Assembly (NCBI RefSeq): GCF_047219225.1
Contig: NZ_CP178208.1
Location: 2,604,001-2,668,000, forward strand
Direction of reading: 5' to 3'
Origin: IMCC45349 sp047219225
GTDB taxonomy: Bacteria; Bacteroidota; Bacteroidia; Flavobacteriales; Flavobacteriaceae
DNA: 64,000 bases
Shown: piece after piece, positions 26,646 through 34,365 of the stretch
How positions within the stretch are numbered: the stretch's first letter is position 1
Layout: every line of letters starts with the position of its first letter
Notes under the pieces: model-generated
Told to the model about the DNA's origin: nothing
Databases searched by the model: none
What the model saw: only the letters and a program-made list of their open reading frames with translations
Program-made: the position numbers and the translations under genes

Positions 26646-26665
26646 AATGTTAGCTGCCTAACATT
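26646..26665. repeat. Inverted repeat upstream of the lipoprotein promoter
   Basis: AATGTTAG (26646-26653), spacer CTGC, CTAACATT (26658-26665): an exact 8-bp dyad placed where the -33 region of the promoter at 26685-26692 would lie. Good position for an operator; the regulator is unknown, though a Crp/Fnr gene lies next door. Confidence 0.5.
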
Positions 26666-26684
26666 TTATCTTCTAGTCATAAGA

Positions 26685-26692
26685 TACTTTTG
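26685..26692 (+). promoter_or_regulatory. -7 element of the anti-sigma-like lipoprotein gene
   Basis: TACTTTTG followed by AAG, 30 bases before the start codon; matches TAnnTTTG. Confidence 0.5.
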
Positions 26693-26722
26693 AAGTATTA
26701 AATATTCAAAACAAAAAAGACT

Positions 26723-27595
26723 ATGATTAAAAAAATGTTTTTAGCGGTTTTAGCATTAGGAATGTTAGCCACTTCATGTAGTGATGACGATGATAATAAT
26801 TCATCTACAACAGATTTAATTTTAAATTTAGATGGGCTTGAAGCTTTAGGTGATGATTTTGTTTACGAAGGTTGGATTATAGTTGATGGGAGTCCAGTGT
26901 CTACTGGAACTTTTTCAAGTATAAACTTTCCGCAATCTTTTGAAGTTGATGCAGCTCAGTTAGCAAGTGCTACTAGATTTGTTTTAACAATAGAACCATC
27001 AGTAGATCCAGATCCAGCACCTGCGGCTACAAAAATTTTAGTAGGTGATTTTGCAGGAAATACAGCTTCAGTAAATTCAAATGGAATTGTAGCCGATTTT
27101 TCTGCAGCCTCAGGAAAATACATTTTAGCAACACCAACAGATATGGATGATACAAATGAAGAAAGTGGTGTGTGGTTTTTAGATAATTCTAGTGGTTCTG
27201 CTGTAGCAGGGTTAGATTTACCAACTTTATCAGATGGATGGAAGTATGAAGGATGGGCAGTTATTGATGGAACACCTGTAAGTACTGGAACATTTTTATC
27301 AGGTAGTGGAGCAGACGATAATGCTGCTACTTCAGTTTTTAAAGGAGATGCTAACAATGGACCAGCTTATCCAGGAGAAGATTTTCTTCAAAATGCACCA
27401 GCAGGTTTAACCTTTCCAACAGATTTAAAAGGCATGACTATTGTAATTTCTGTAGAGCCAAGTCCAGATAATAGTCCAGCACCTTTTACATTAAAGCCTT
27501 TAGCTCATATGGTGCCTACTAATGCTTCAAATCATACAACAATAAATATGGGAACAGGACCTGTAGCTTCTATTTCAGGTTCTGTTATAAGATAA
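26723..27595 (+). CDS. Lipoprotein with two anti-sigma-K-like repeats
   Basis: 290 residues. Lipobox ATSC (Cys20) followed by an acidic spacer SDDDDNN that favours surface export in Bacteroidota. Two repeats share the motif YEGW-x-x-(V/I)DG-x-PVSTGTF (about residues 48-64 and 174-190), each followed by (V/I)xTIEPS or VISVEPSPD. This pattern resembles the C-terminal extracytoplasmic domain of RskA-type anti-sigma factors, where the text is YxLWxIxxGxPVSxGxF, but no sigma-binding N-terminal domain is present. So it is probably an independent cell-envelope lipoprotein using the same fold. Function unknown. Confidence 0.72.
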   Translation: MIKKMFLAVLALGMLATSCSDDDDNNSSTTDLILNLDGLEALGDDFVYEGWIIVDGSPVSTGTFSSINFPQSFEVDAAQLASATRFVLTIEPSVDPDPAPAATKILVGDFAGNTASVNSNGIVADFSAASGKYILATPTDMDDTNEESGVWFLDNSSGSAVAGLDLPTLSDGWKYEGWAVIDGTPVSTGTFLSGSGADDNAATSVFKGDANNGPAYPGEDFLQNAPAGLTFPTDLKGMTIVISVEPSPDNSPAPFTLKPLAHMVPTNASNHTTINMGTGPVASISGSVIR

Positions 27596-27631
27596 AGATT
27601 TTAATCTTTGGTTTTTAGATTGATTGATGTT

Positions 27632-27670
27632 AGGTGCAACACTTTAATTTTTAAGTGTTGCGCCTTTTTT
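27632..27670 (+). terminator. Terminator after the anti-sigma-like lipoprotein
   Basis: AGGTGCAACACTT (27632-27644) pairs with AAGTGTTGCGCCT (27653-27665) with one mismatch; T-run follows. Confidence 0.9.
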
Positions 27671-27682
27671 GATATGGAATAT

Positions 27683-27690
27683 TAACTTTG
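27683..27690 (+). promoter_or_regulatory. -7 element for the TlpA-like gene
   Basis: TAACTTTG followed by CC, 14 bases before the start codon; no well-placed TTG upstream. Confidence 0.4.
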
Positions 27691-27704
27691 CCTAAAATGT
27701 TAGC

Positions 27705-28268
27705 ATGAAAATAAATAAATCACAGCGTAGTAACATTATATTTTTAGTGATTATAGTTTTATTGATTATACCACAAACAAGAAAGCCTATTCAAATTGTA
27801 TTGCACAAAGGATTAGCATTATTTAGTCCTTCTGTCGAGTCAGTAGAAAATAGGGAAACTATAAAATTTGAAGATTGGAAGCTTCAAGATATCAATGGAA
27901 ATATTATAAATTTTAAAGATTTAGAAGGGAAAGTTACTTTACTCAATTTTTGGGCAACGTGGTGTCCACCTTGTGTAGCAGAATTACCATATATTAAAGA
28001 TTTAAATGCAGATTATAAAGATAAAATTGAAATCATCTTAGTTTCTAACGAGAGCGCCAATAAAGTTCAGTCGTTTTTAAAAGCTAAAGGTTTTGAATTA
28101 AATAGTTATATGCCATTATCAGAGTATCCTAATGCATTTGATATTTCGTCTATACCTAGAACATTCTTAATAGGGAAAAATGGAGCAATAGCCATCGATA
28201 AAACTGGAGCTGCTAATTGGAATAGCGATGCTGTGAGACAGCAAATAGAAGTATTACTTAAGGAATAG
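27705..28268 (+). CDS. TlpA/ResA-type membrane-anchored thioredoxin
   Basis: 187 residues. An N-terminal membrane anchor (IIFLVIIVLLIIPQ) is followed by a thioredoxin fold with the active site LLNFWATWCPPCVAELPYIK (Cys-Pro-Pro-Cys) and the cis-proline loop SSIPRTFLIG. Such periplasmic thiol-disulfide proteins reduce apocytochromes or maintain envelope thiols. Its last 15 bases overlap tail-to-tail with the lycopene cyclase gene on the other strand. Confidence 0.93.
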   Translation: MKINKSQRSNIIFLVIIVLLIIPQTRKPIQIVLHKGLALFSPSVESVENRETIKFEDWKLQDINGNIINFKDLEGKVTLLNFWATWCPPCVAELPYIKDLNADYKDKIEIILVSNESANKVQSFLKAKGFELNSYMPLSEYPNAFDISSIPRTFLIGKNGAIAIDKTGAANWNSDAVRQQIEVLLKE

Positions 28269-28946
28269 TTTTGTTTGAAAAGTTTGTGTTAAGCTAAGAT
28301 TGGCTAATATTAATGAAAAGGCATAAATGCTATCTTCAATAGGAATAGTAAACATTCTAATTCCTAAATTTTCAGTATTGTCATACCAAACTACTTCATT
28401 GAGAATAAAACTACCAGTTAAAACACCATTAACTATAAAGAATGGAATGAGCATTACTAGAAAAGTAAGATAGAATTTTTGTAGCATTTCAAGGTGTTGT
28501 TTCATAGCATATAATAATACAGCTATTGCAACAAGCGCATTAATAGATGTATACAGTTTACTTAAACTATAAATGGTAAGTATGGATAAAATGAGTAGAA
28601 TTATTACAGAAATAAGTTTTGTGATTTTTTTTGAAATCTCCCATTTTGGAAAATAATGTAAAAGGGTATAATGGGTAAATACACAAGCATAAGGAATGCA
28701 AATAAAAAATAGCCATTCTTCAATAGGTAAATTAAAAATTTTGACTCCTAAATAATAATCAGGGTTGAATCCCCAAACACCAATTTTTGTAAATATAATA
28801 TCCCAAATAATAAAGAAGGTAGTGGTTATTGCTATAGCTAGAAATAGGCTTTTCCATTTTTTATATAGTTTTATTTTGGGATGAAAACTATACAAGAAAG
28901 GAATTGAAATGGATCCAATATTTAACAGTAAATAAAGGGATTTCAT
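28254..28946 (-). CDS. Lycopene beta-cyclase, CrtYc/CrtYd-like fused membrane type
   Basis: 230 residues, about six to seven membrane helices. Two related halves: the first contains FFIIWDIIFTKIGVWGFNPD and the conserved LPIEEWLFFICIPYACVF; the second ends with the equivalent TIPIEDSIYAFSLILANL after the NEVVWYD...GIRM loop. These PIE(E/D) motifs are the hallmark of the heterodimeric-type lycopene cyclases fused in one chain, as in Bacteroidota and archaea. It should turn lycopene into beta-carotene in the inner membrane. Last gene of the operon, 3 bases after crtZ. Confidence 0.88.
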   Translation of the reverse strand: MKSLYLLLNIGSISIPFLYSFHPKIKLYKKWKSLFLAIAITTTFFIIWDIIFTKIGVWGFNPDYYLGVKIFNLPIEEWLFFICIPYACVFTHYTLLHYFPKWEISKKITKLISVIILLILSILTIYSLSKLYTSINALVAIAVLLYAMKQHLEMLQKFYLTFLVMLIPFFIVNGVLTGSFILNEVVWYDNTENLGIRMFTIPIEDSIYAFSLILANLSLTQTFQTKLFLK

Positions 28947-28949
28947 GTA

Positions 28950-29399
28950 TTACTTTTTAAAATATTTAAAAGGAACAATCAACATTCCAAAACATTCACC
29001 ATCTTTTTTTCCTAAATGTTTATGATGCATTTTGTGAGCTCGTCTAACTCCCTTTGCATACCAATTATTGGCATTTCTAAACATTTTAAATCGTTGGTGT
29101 ATAAAAATATCATGAACAAGAAAGTAAGTAGCTCCATAAACCATAATACCTAAGCCTATAGGTAATCCATACCATACGTTTTCATAACTCCATAAATAAA
29201 AGCAAACAATACTTACAATGGCATAAAAAACAAAGAAAAAATCATTGCGCTCAAACCAACTTTCATGGTCTTTTTTATGATGATCCTTGTGTAAATGCCA
29301 TAAAAAACCATGCATTATATATTTATGAGTAAACCACGCCATAAATTCCATTGTGCTAAATGTTACAACAAAGACCAATATCCAAACAAAAGTGTTCAT
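28950..29399 (-). CDS. crtZ: Beta-carotene hydroxylase
   Basis: 149 residues, membrane-bound di-iron hydroxylase of the fatty acid hydroxylase superfamily. The histidine boxes are all present: HKYIMHG, LHKDHHKKDHE, LVHDIFIHQRF and RRAHKMHHKHLGK. It adds 3- and 3'-hydroxyl groups to the beta rings, giving zeaxanthin. It sits between crtB (9-base gap) and the cyclase gene. Confidence 0.93.
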   Translation of the reverse strand: MNTFVWILVFVVTFSTMEFMAWFTHKYIMHGFLWHLHKDHHKKDHESWFERNDFFFVFYAIVSIVCFYLWSYENVWYGLPIGLGIMVYGATYFLVHDIFIHQRFKMFRNANNWYAKGVRRAHKMHHKHLGKKDGECFGMLIVPFKYFKK

Positions 29400-29408
29400 A
29401 TTATAAAT

Positions 29409-30248
29409 TTATAATAAATTCAGTTGAAATTTTACATAACTTCTAGTTAACAGCTCAATTTTTTTATAATTAGGGACTCTAATTCGAGTGCTTTTAATTT
29501 CTAATGCTGGTGTTTTTTTGAGTTTTTTTAATAGTTGTCTGTAATATCTATAAGCCATAAAAACACCAAATTTAGCCTCAATAGGTAATTTTTTTATACC
29601 GCTAAGTCCTTTTGCAAAATCCGATTCTATATCATCAATAATATGTTGCTTAGAAATTTCATCTAGGTTGTTTAAATCTGTATTAGGAAAATAGGTTCTG
29701 TTTAATACGTCATGGTCGGCTTTTAAATCTCTTAAAAAATTCACTTTTTGAAATGCTGAACCTAATGACATTGCTGTATCCATTAATTCAAAATATTTTT
29801 TCTCATCACCTTTTACAAATACTTTTAAACACATTAATCCAACAACATCAGCTGATCCATAGATATAAGCTTTATACTCATCATTAGTCATATAAGTTGT
29901 TTTATATAAATCCAAGCGCATAGAATTCATAAAGGCATCAACCAATGATTTGTCAATATTATATTTGTGGTAGGTATGTTGAAATGCGTTTAAAATAGGA
30001 TTTAAGCTTATTTTTTCATTAATAGCCAACTCCAAATCGTATTCAAACTTGTTAAATAATTTAGCTTTATTATAGTCGTGAAATGAATCTACTATTTCGT
30101 CAGCAAACCTTACAAATCCATATATATTATATATATCTTGTCTAATACTGTTAGAAAGCATTTTTGTTGCTAATGAGAAAGAAGTGCTATAAGTATTTGT
30201 TACTAACTTACTACAATCTTTAGAAACGGAGTCAAATAATGCTTTCAT
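29409..30248 (-). CDS. crtB: Phytoene synthase
   Basis: 279 residues. Squalene/phytoene synthase fold with the two aspartate-rich motifs, FVRFADEIVDSF (DxxxD) and FQKVNFLRDLKADHDVLNRT (second DxxxD-type region), and the SFSLATKMLS substrate-binding start. It joins two geranylgeranyl diphosphates to phytoene. The gene starts one base after the crtI stop codon, so translation is very likely coupled. No GGPP synthase gene is in the window. Confidence 0.95.
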   Translation of the reverse strand: MKALFDSVSKDCSKLVTNTYSTSFSLATKMLSNSIRQDIYNIYGFVRFADEIVDSFHDYNKAKLFNKFEYDLELAINEKISLNPILNAFQHTYHKYNIDKSLVDAFMNSMRLDLYKTTYMTNDEYKAYIYGSADVVGLMCLKVFVKGDEKKYFELMDTAMSLGSAFQKVNFLRDLKADHDVLNRTYFPNTDLNNLDEISKQHIIDDIESDFAKGLSGIKKLPIEAKFGVFMAYRYYRQLLKKLKKTPALEIKSTRIRVPNYKKIELLTRSYVKFQLNLL

Positions 30249-30249
30249 A

Positions 30250-31761
30250 CTAATAAGTGTGTTGTAATTTAATATTAGGAGTAATTTGTGTTATTTTTTT
30301 ATTCAATTTCTTTAGAATCAATTCAGAACTTAATTTTCCAGAAATGAGAGAAGGAGGTACTCCTGGTCCAGGAACAGTTAATTGACCAGTGAAATAAAGG
30401 TTTTTTACTTTTTTGCTTTTAAGTTTAGGTCTTAAAAAAGCCGTTTGTAAAAGAGTATTTGCCATTCCGTAAGCATTCCCTTTATATGAGTTGTAATCTT
30501 TAATAAAGTCTTTTACACAATAAGACTCTTTAAACAAAATATTTTTACTTACTGTTTGATTTGTAAGCCTTTCAAAACGTTTAATTATTTTATCAAAGTA
30601 TTGTTCTCTTAATGCTATTGTGTCTTCAATGCCTGGAGCTAGTGGAATTAAAAAAATACCAGCTTCTTTTCCTTTAGGTGCTACTGATTCATCGGTTATA
30701 CTTGGGAAACTAGCATAAAATAATGGATTTTCTGGCCATTTAGGATTATCATAGATAGCTTCAGCATGTAAATCAAAATCAACATCAAAAAACAATGTAT
30801 GGTGATTTACATTTTTGAGTTTTTTGTTAAAACCTACGTAAAAAAGTAGAGAAGAAGGAGCAAACGTTTTATTACTCCAATATTTTTCTGAATATTGTCT
30901 GTTTTTTTCTTCTAATAAGGTTTCTGTATGATGATAATCAGCTCCACTTAATACAATATCACAATAATAATTTTTTGAGTTTGATGTTATGCCTATAGCC
31001 GAAGCATCTTTAGTAATAATAGCTTCAACAGGAGAGTTGGTTTTTATTTTAACACCTAGTTCTGTTGCTAGCTTTTCCATAGCTAAAATAACTTGATGCA
31101 TACCTTTTTTAGGATGGTATGTACCTAAGCCAAAATCGGCATAATTCATAAAATTATAGAATGATGGAGTGTCACTAGGTTTAGCACCAAGAAAGAGTAC
31201 AGGAAATTCAAGGATTTGTGCTAAACGGTTATTTTTAAATTCTTTTCGTACGTCTTTCTTTACTGTGCTAAAAAACTGATTTAATTTTTTTATTGTTTTT
31301 GTTGTAACTAGTTCTAAAGGAGAAACTCCAGGTTTATAAACTAAGTCTTTTATGGCAATGTCATAATTGCTTTTAGCTTGATTTATAAACCTTTTTAATT
31401 TAATAGAGCTTCCTTTTTCTTCTTTTTCAAATGCGTTATATATTTTCTGAAGTGTATCTTCAATAGTTATATAATCTTCTTTTTCAAAATAAACACTGTA
31501 AGCTGGATTTAGTTTTTCTAGTGTATAGTAATCCGAAGGTTTTTTATTAAAATCGTTAAAAAAACGTTCAAAAACATCTGGCATCCAATACCAAGTTGGA
31601 CCAATATCGAAAGTAAACCCTTCTTTTTTTAGTTGTCTTGCTCGACCACCAATAGTCGAATTTTTTTCGAAAATAGTAACCTCGTTTCCTGCCTTTGCTA
31701 AGTAACATGCAGCAGAAAGAGAAGAAAAACCAGAGCCAATTATGTGTATTTTGCTGTTCAT
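30250..31761 (-). CDS. crtI: Phytoene desaturase (CrtI type)
   Basis: 503 residues. N-terminal FAD-binding fold: IHIIGSGFSSLSAACYLAKA, then EVTIFEKNSTIGGRARQLKK and FTFDIGPTWYWMPDVF. C-terminal FAD motif LYFTGQLTVPGPGVPPSLIS. The CrtI-specific length and the IGPTWYWMPDVFE sequence fit the Bacteroidota phytoene-to-lycopene desaturases. First structural gene of the operon; the 53-base gap after the MerR gene contains its own candidate promoter and two copies of a GTTAAACAAA-like word. Confidence 0.95.
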   Translation of the reverse strand: MNSKIHIIGSGFSSLSAACYLAKAGNEVTIFEKNSTIGGRARQLKKEGFTFDIGPTWYWMPDVFERFFNDFNKKPSDYYTLEKLNPAYSVYFEKEDYITIEDTLQKIYNAFEKEEKGSSIKLKRFINQAKSNYDIAIKDLVYKPGVSPLELVTTKTIKKLNQFFSTVKKDVRKEFKNNRLAQILEFPVLFLGAKPSDTPSFYNFMNYADFGLGTYHPKKGMHQVILAMEKLATELGVKIKTNSPVEAIITKDASAIGITSNSKNYYCDIVLSGADYHHTETLLEEKNRQYSEKYWSNKTFAPSSLLFYVGFNKKLKNVNHHTLFFDVDFDLHAEAIYDNPKWPENPLFYASFPSITDESVAPKGKEAGIFLIPLAPGIEDTIALREQYFDKIIKRFERLTNQTVSKNILFKESYCVKDFIKDYNSYKGNAYGMANTLLQTAFLRPKLKSKKVKNLYFTGQLTVPGPGVPPSLISGKLSSELILKKLNKKITQITPNIKLQHTY

Positions 31762-31763
31762 TT

Positions 31764-31796
31764 GTCTAACAAATATATAAAAAAGTTAAACAAAAT
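31764..31796 (-). promoter_or_regulatory. Candidate operator and promoter region of crtI
   Basis: On the plus strand GTTAAACAAAAT (31785-31796) and the related GTCTAACAAA (31764-31773) lie 21 bases apart in direct orientation, two helical turns. On the minus strand the region gives TTATTTTG (31798-31791), a one-mismatch -7 box. The same 12-bp word precedes the MerR gene. Confidence 0.5.
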
Positions 31797-31814
31797 AAAA
31801 TAAATTGACTTTTT

Positions 31815-32714
31815 TTAGAAGTTTTTAACTAATTCCTTAATTGATGTAAATGCAAAAATTTGATTTGGTAAGTTGTTTAGTTCTATATTATTAAGTTGAT
31901 TTCCTAACACCATAAATCTATTGTCTGTTTCAGTTATGATGTTTTCGTGTAATGTATTTATATAGCTTAATAATTCATCGGTTTCAGGCTTTACAGTAAA
32001 GTATGATACAAATGATATTTTATCAAAAAACTTAAGTAAGTCTTTTAAGCTTTCAATAGGTATGCTTTCACCTAGAAATATAGTGTGGTAACCTCTGCTT
32101 AATAATTCATAGTTAATAAATAGTAAGCCAATATCATGAATCTCGTTATCTGGAAGAAATAGAACAAAAGTTTCTTTGTCAGGATGAGGCTCTAAACTTT
32201 GAAGTTTTTCAATGTTTAAAAGTATTTTTTGTTTAAAGTGAATAGATAAAAAATGTTCATGAGCAGGAGATATTGTGTTTGTTTGCCATAACAATCCTAA
32301 ATCATTTAAGACAGGAATAAAGATATCGTAAAATATATCTCTAAATGTTTTTTCTTCAAGTAAGCTATTGTAAGTGTTATAAAATAATGCTTGATCAAAA
32401 TTAAGCATTGATAGTTTAAAAGCATTAATAGCATGATGTTCAATCTTTCCTCTTGAGGCAATTTCTCTAACAGCAATAGGTATCTCTTCTTCTTCAAGTT
32501 TAGCTATTTTAGAAATTTTTAAACCATTGTTATTTAAATAGCTTATGTTTAATAACTTTTGCAGGCTGCTTAAACTATAATATCTAATATTAGTATCAGT
32601 TCTTTTTGGTTGAAGTAAATTATATCTCTTTTCCCAAATTCTTATGGTATGTGCTTTAATTCCTGATAGATTTTCTAAATCTTTAATACTAAAATCTGTT
32701 TTAATATTGTTCAT
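31815..32714 (-). CDS. MerR-family regulator with B12-binding domain (CarH/LitR-like)
   Basis: 299 residues from ATG 32714; an upstream in-frame TTG would add 8 residues across the operator and is unlikely. Three parts: a MerR winged helix (IKAHTIRIWEKRYNLLQPKR, about 19-38); a helical bundle containing W143 and E153-H154, the Wx9EH motif that caps adenosylcobalamin in CarH; and a cobalamin-binding Rossmann domain with E191-x-H193-x-x-G196 (LPDNEIHDIGLLF), the lower-ligand histidine motif, followed by RGYHTIFLGESIP. In CarH these features make a light-sensitive repressor of carotenoid genes. It heads the crt operon. Light sensing here is inferred. Confidence 0.88.
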   Translation of the reverse strand: MNNIKTDFSIKDLENLSGIKAHTIRIWEKRYNLLQPKRTDTNIRYYSLSSLQKLLNISYLNNNGLKISKIAKLEEEEIPIAVREIASRGKIEHHAINAFKLSMLNFDQALFYNTYNSLLEEKTFRDIFYDIFIPVLNDLGLLWQTNTISPAHEHFLSIHFKQKILLNIEKLQSLEPHPDKETFVLFLPDNEIHDIGLLFINYELLSRGYHTIFLGESIPIESLKDLLKFFDKISFVSYFTVKPETDELLSYINTLHENIITETDNRFMVLGNQLNNIELNNLPNQIFAFTSIKELVKNF

Positions 32715-32715
32715 T

Positions 32716-32743
32716 TTTAACAAGGTTTTGTTAAACAAAATTA
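32716..32743 (-). promoter_or_regulatory. Promoter and inverted-repeat operator of the MerR gene
   Basis: Exact inverted repeat TTTAACAA (32716-32723), spacer GGTT, TTGTTAAA (32728-32735), directly upstream of the ATG. The word GTTAAACAAAAT spans 32730-32741. On the minus strand the -7 box is TAATTTTG (32743-32736). A protein bound to the repeat would cover the transcription start, fitting autorepression. Confidence 0.55.
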
Positions 32744-32897
32744 GTAATAAAATATTAGTTTAGAAATATTTGAAGTTAAAATATGTATAAAGTGATTATG
32801 AAAAGACTCAAATTTTCATTAAATAATAAAGATTAACCTTTCATGATAACTTGTTTATCTATTGTGTAATAATTAAATAAAAAAGTTTTAAAATAAA

Positions 32898-32927
32898 AAA
32901 AAGGTTAAGCTTTTGCTTAACCTTTTT
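32898..32927 (-). terminator. Terminator after the downstream tRNA-Lys
   Basis: 13-bp stem AAAAAGGTTAAGC (32898-32910) with GCTTAACCTTTTT (32915-32927), loop TTTT. Read on the minus strand it ends in a T-run. Confidence 0.85.
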
Positions 32928-32930
32928 AAG

Positions 32931-33003
32931 TGACCAGTCTGGGGCTCGAACCCAGGACCCTCTCCTTAAAAGGGAGATGCTCTACCAACTGAGCTAACTG
33001 GTC
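32931..33003 (-). tRNA. tRNA-Lys (anticodon TTT), downstream copy
   Basis: 73 bases; acceptor GACCAGT pairs with ACTGGTC, D-arm AGCTCAGTTGGTAGAGC, anticodon loop CTTTTAA, T-arm GGGTTCGAGCCC, discriminator A. CCA is not encoded. Identical to the copy at 33151-33223. Confidence 0.95.
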
Positions 33004-33013
33004 TAAAACTCTG

Positions 33014-33097
33014 TGCGCACGAGAAGACTCGAACTTCCACGACCTAATGGCCACTAACCCCTCAAGCTAGCGCGTCTACCAATTCCGCCACGTGCGC
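33014..33097 (-). tRNA. tRNA-Leu (anticodon GAG)
   Basis: 84 bases, class II tRNA. Acceptor GCGCACG pairs with CGTGCGC, D-arm with GGAATTGGTAGACGC, anticodon loop TTGAGGG, a variable arm, T-arm AGTTCGAGTCT, discriminator A. CCA is not encoded. Confidence 0.95.
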
Positions 33098-33119
33098 AAT
33101 TAAGGGATTGTAAAAATAA

Positions 33120-33149
33120 AAAAAAGTTAAGCGAATGCTTAACTTTTTT
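33120..33149 (-). terminator. Terminator-like hairpin after the upstream tRNA-Lys
   Basis: 13-bp stem AAAAAAGTTAAGC (33120-33132) with GCTTAACTTTTTT (33137-33149), loop GAAT. It resembles the hairpin at 32898-32927 closely and lies at the same distance (one base) from its tRNA-Lys. Confidence 0.82.
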
Positions 33150-33150
33150 G

Positions 33151-33223
33151 TGACCAGTCTGGGGCTCGAACCCAGGACCCTCTCCTTAAAAGGGAGATGC
33201 TCTACCAACTGAGCTAACTGGTC
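33151..33223 (-). tRNA. tRNA-Lys (anticodon TTT), upstream copy
   Basis: 73 bases, identical in sequence to the copy at 32931-33003. First gene of the tRNA cluster after the promoter at 33246-33275. Confidence 0.95.
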
Positions 33224-33245
33224 AATCATTTCCTGATTGCGGGTG

Positions 33246-33275
33246 CAAATATAGAACGTTTTATTAATATTACAA
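33246..33275 (-). promoter_or_regulatory. Promoter of the tRNA cluster
   Basis: On the minus strand TTG (33275-33273), 19 bases, TATATTTG (33253-33246), then CACC. A complete match to TTG-N19-TAnnTTTG, the same form as the rRNA promoters. Confidence 0.75.
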
Positions 33276-33351
33276 TGCTTTTTTTAGATATTTTTTTGTT
33301 TTTTTTTACTTGCAATATCTATAGCTTTGTAAATTAAATATATAACTAAAA

Positions 33352-33870
33352 ATGATTATTGTTTTATTAGGCTATATGGCTTCAGGAAAGTCAACAATTG
33401 GTAAAAAGTTGGCTAATATTTTAGATTATAGTTTTCAAGATTTAGATGATTTTATAGAGAAAAGTGAAAATTTAACCGTTAAAGATATTTTTAGTTCCAA
33501 AGGAGAGATTTATTTTAGGAAACTAGAATCTCAAGCGCTTGAAACTCTTTTAAAAAATAATGAAAGTTTAGTTTTAGCTTTAGGAGGAGGTACACCTTGT
33601 TATGGAAATAACTTAGAATTATTAAAAAGAGATAATGTGGTATCTGTTTACTTAAAGTCATCTATACCAACTATTGTTTCTAGAATAGAAAATGAAGTAA
33701 GCAAAAGGCCCTTAGTAGCTCATTTAGATAATCAGGATGATTTAGTTGAGTTTATAGGAAAGCATCTATTTGAGCGTTCACAATATTATAATAAAGCAGA
33801 TTTTATTGTTTCTACTGATGATAAATCACAAAAAGAAATAAGTGAAGCAATTATTTCTGAGTTATTCTAA
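33352..33870 (+). CDS. aroK: Shikimate kinase
   Basis: 172 residues. P-loop VLLGYMASGKSTIGKKLANI, the shikimate-binding FQDLDDFIE (Asp) and EIYFRKLESQALETLL (Arg), the glycine loop LALGGGTPCYGN, and the lid arginine in SKRPLVAH. It phosphorylates shikimate with ATP in aromatic amino-acid synthesis. The 3' end overlaps the convergent phosphoribosyltransferase gene by 9 bases. Confidence 0.95.
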   Translation: MIIVLLGYMASGKSTIGKKLANILDYSFQDLDDFIEKSENLTVKDIFSSKGEIYFRKLESQALETLLKNNESLVLALGGGTPCYGNNLELLKRDNVVSVYLKSSIPTIVSRIENEVSKRPLVAHLDNQDDLVEFIGKHLFERSQYYNKADFIVSTDDKSQKEISEAIISELF

Positions 33871-34365
33871 AACAGCTTTAAAGTCATTCCCTTCTAATAT
33901 TACATTAACATGTTCGTGTAAGGATGTTGATAATGAAATACCTTTAAAGTCAGCTTTAACAGGGTATTTTTTATGATTTCTATTTACAAGTACTGCAGTT
34001 TTAAATTGTTTTAACGGAACATCTAAAAAATGTTTTACTCCATAAACCAATGTAGTACCAGAGTTTAAAACATCATCTATTAGTACAACGGATTTATTAG
34101 TGTAATCCTTTGCAGGAATAGAAGTTTTTATTTCTTCTCTTGGATTTTTTTTATCTATAATAACTTTACATAACACAAGATTAATATCTGAAATCTTGCT
34201 TAAAACTGTTTTTAACTTTTTAGCAAGTATATAACCATTACTTTCAATGCCAGCTAAAATAATTTCAGTTTCATCTACATTGTTTTCGTAAATTTGATAT
34301 GCTATACGTTTTATCTTATGTTTTATTTCTTGGTGAGATAAAATACTATTTTCTTGTAAAGTCAT
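33862..34365 (-). CDS. PyrR-like phosphoribosyltransferase
   Basis: 167 residues, type I phosphoribosyltransferase fold. The PRPP-binding motif is SVVLIDDVLNSGTTLVYG, with the hood and pyrophosphate loop ILAGIESNGYILAKKL. Similar to the PyrR/uracil phosphoribosyltransferase group; whether it acts as a regulator or a salvage enzyme is not decidable. Start codon overlaps the stop of the upstream methyltransferase gene by one base, so the two are translationally coupled. Confidence 0.85.
   Translation of the reverse strand: MTLQENSILSHQEIKHKIKRIAYQIYENNVDETEIILAGIESNGYILAKKLKTVLSKISDINLVLCKVIIDKKNPREEIKTSIPAKDYTNKSVVLIDDVLNSGTTLVYGVKHFLDVPLKQFKTAVLVNRNHKKYPVKADFKGISLSTSLHEHVNVILEGNDFKAVLE

Noticed and set aside
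28254..32714. Rhodopsin-linked retinal pathway
   Set aside because: The carotenoid operon could supply retinal, but no blh-type dioxygenase or rhodopsin gene is in the window.
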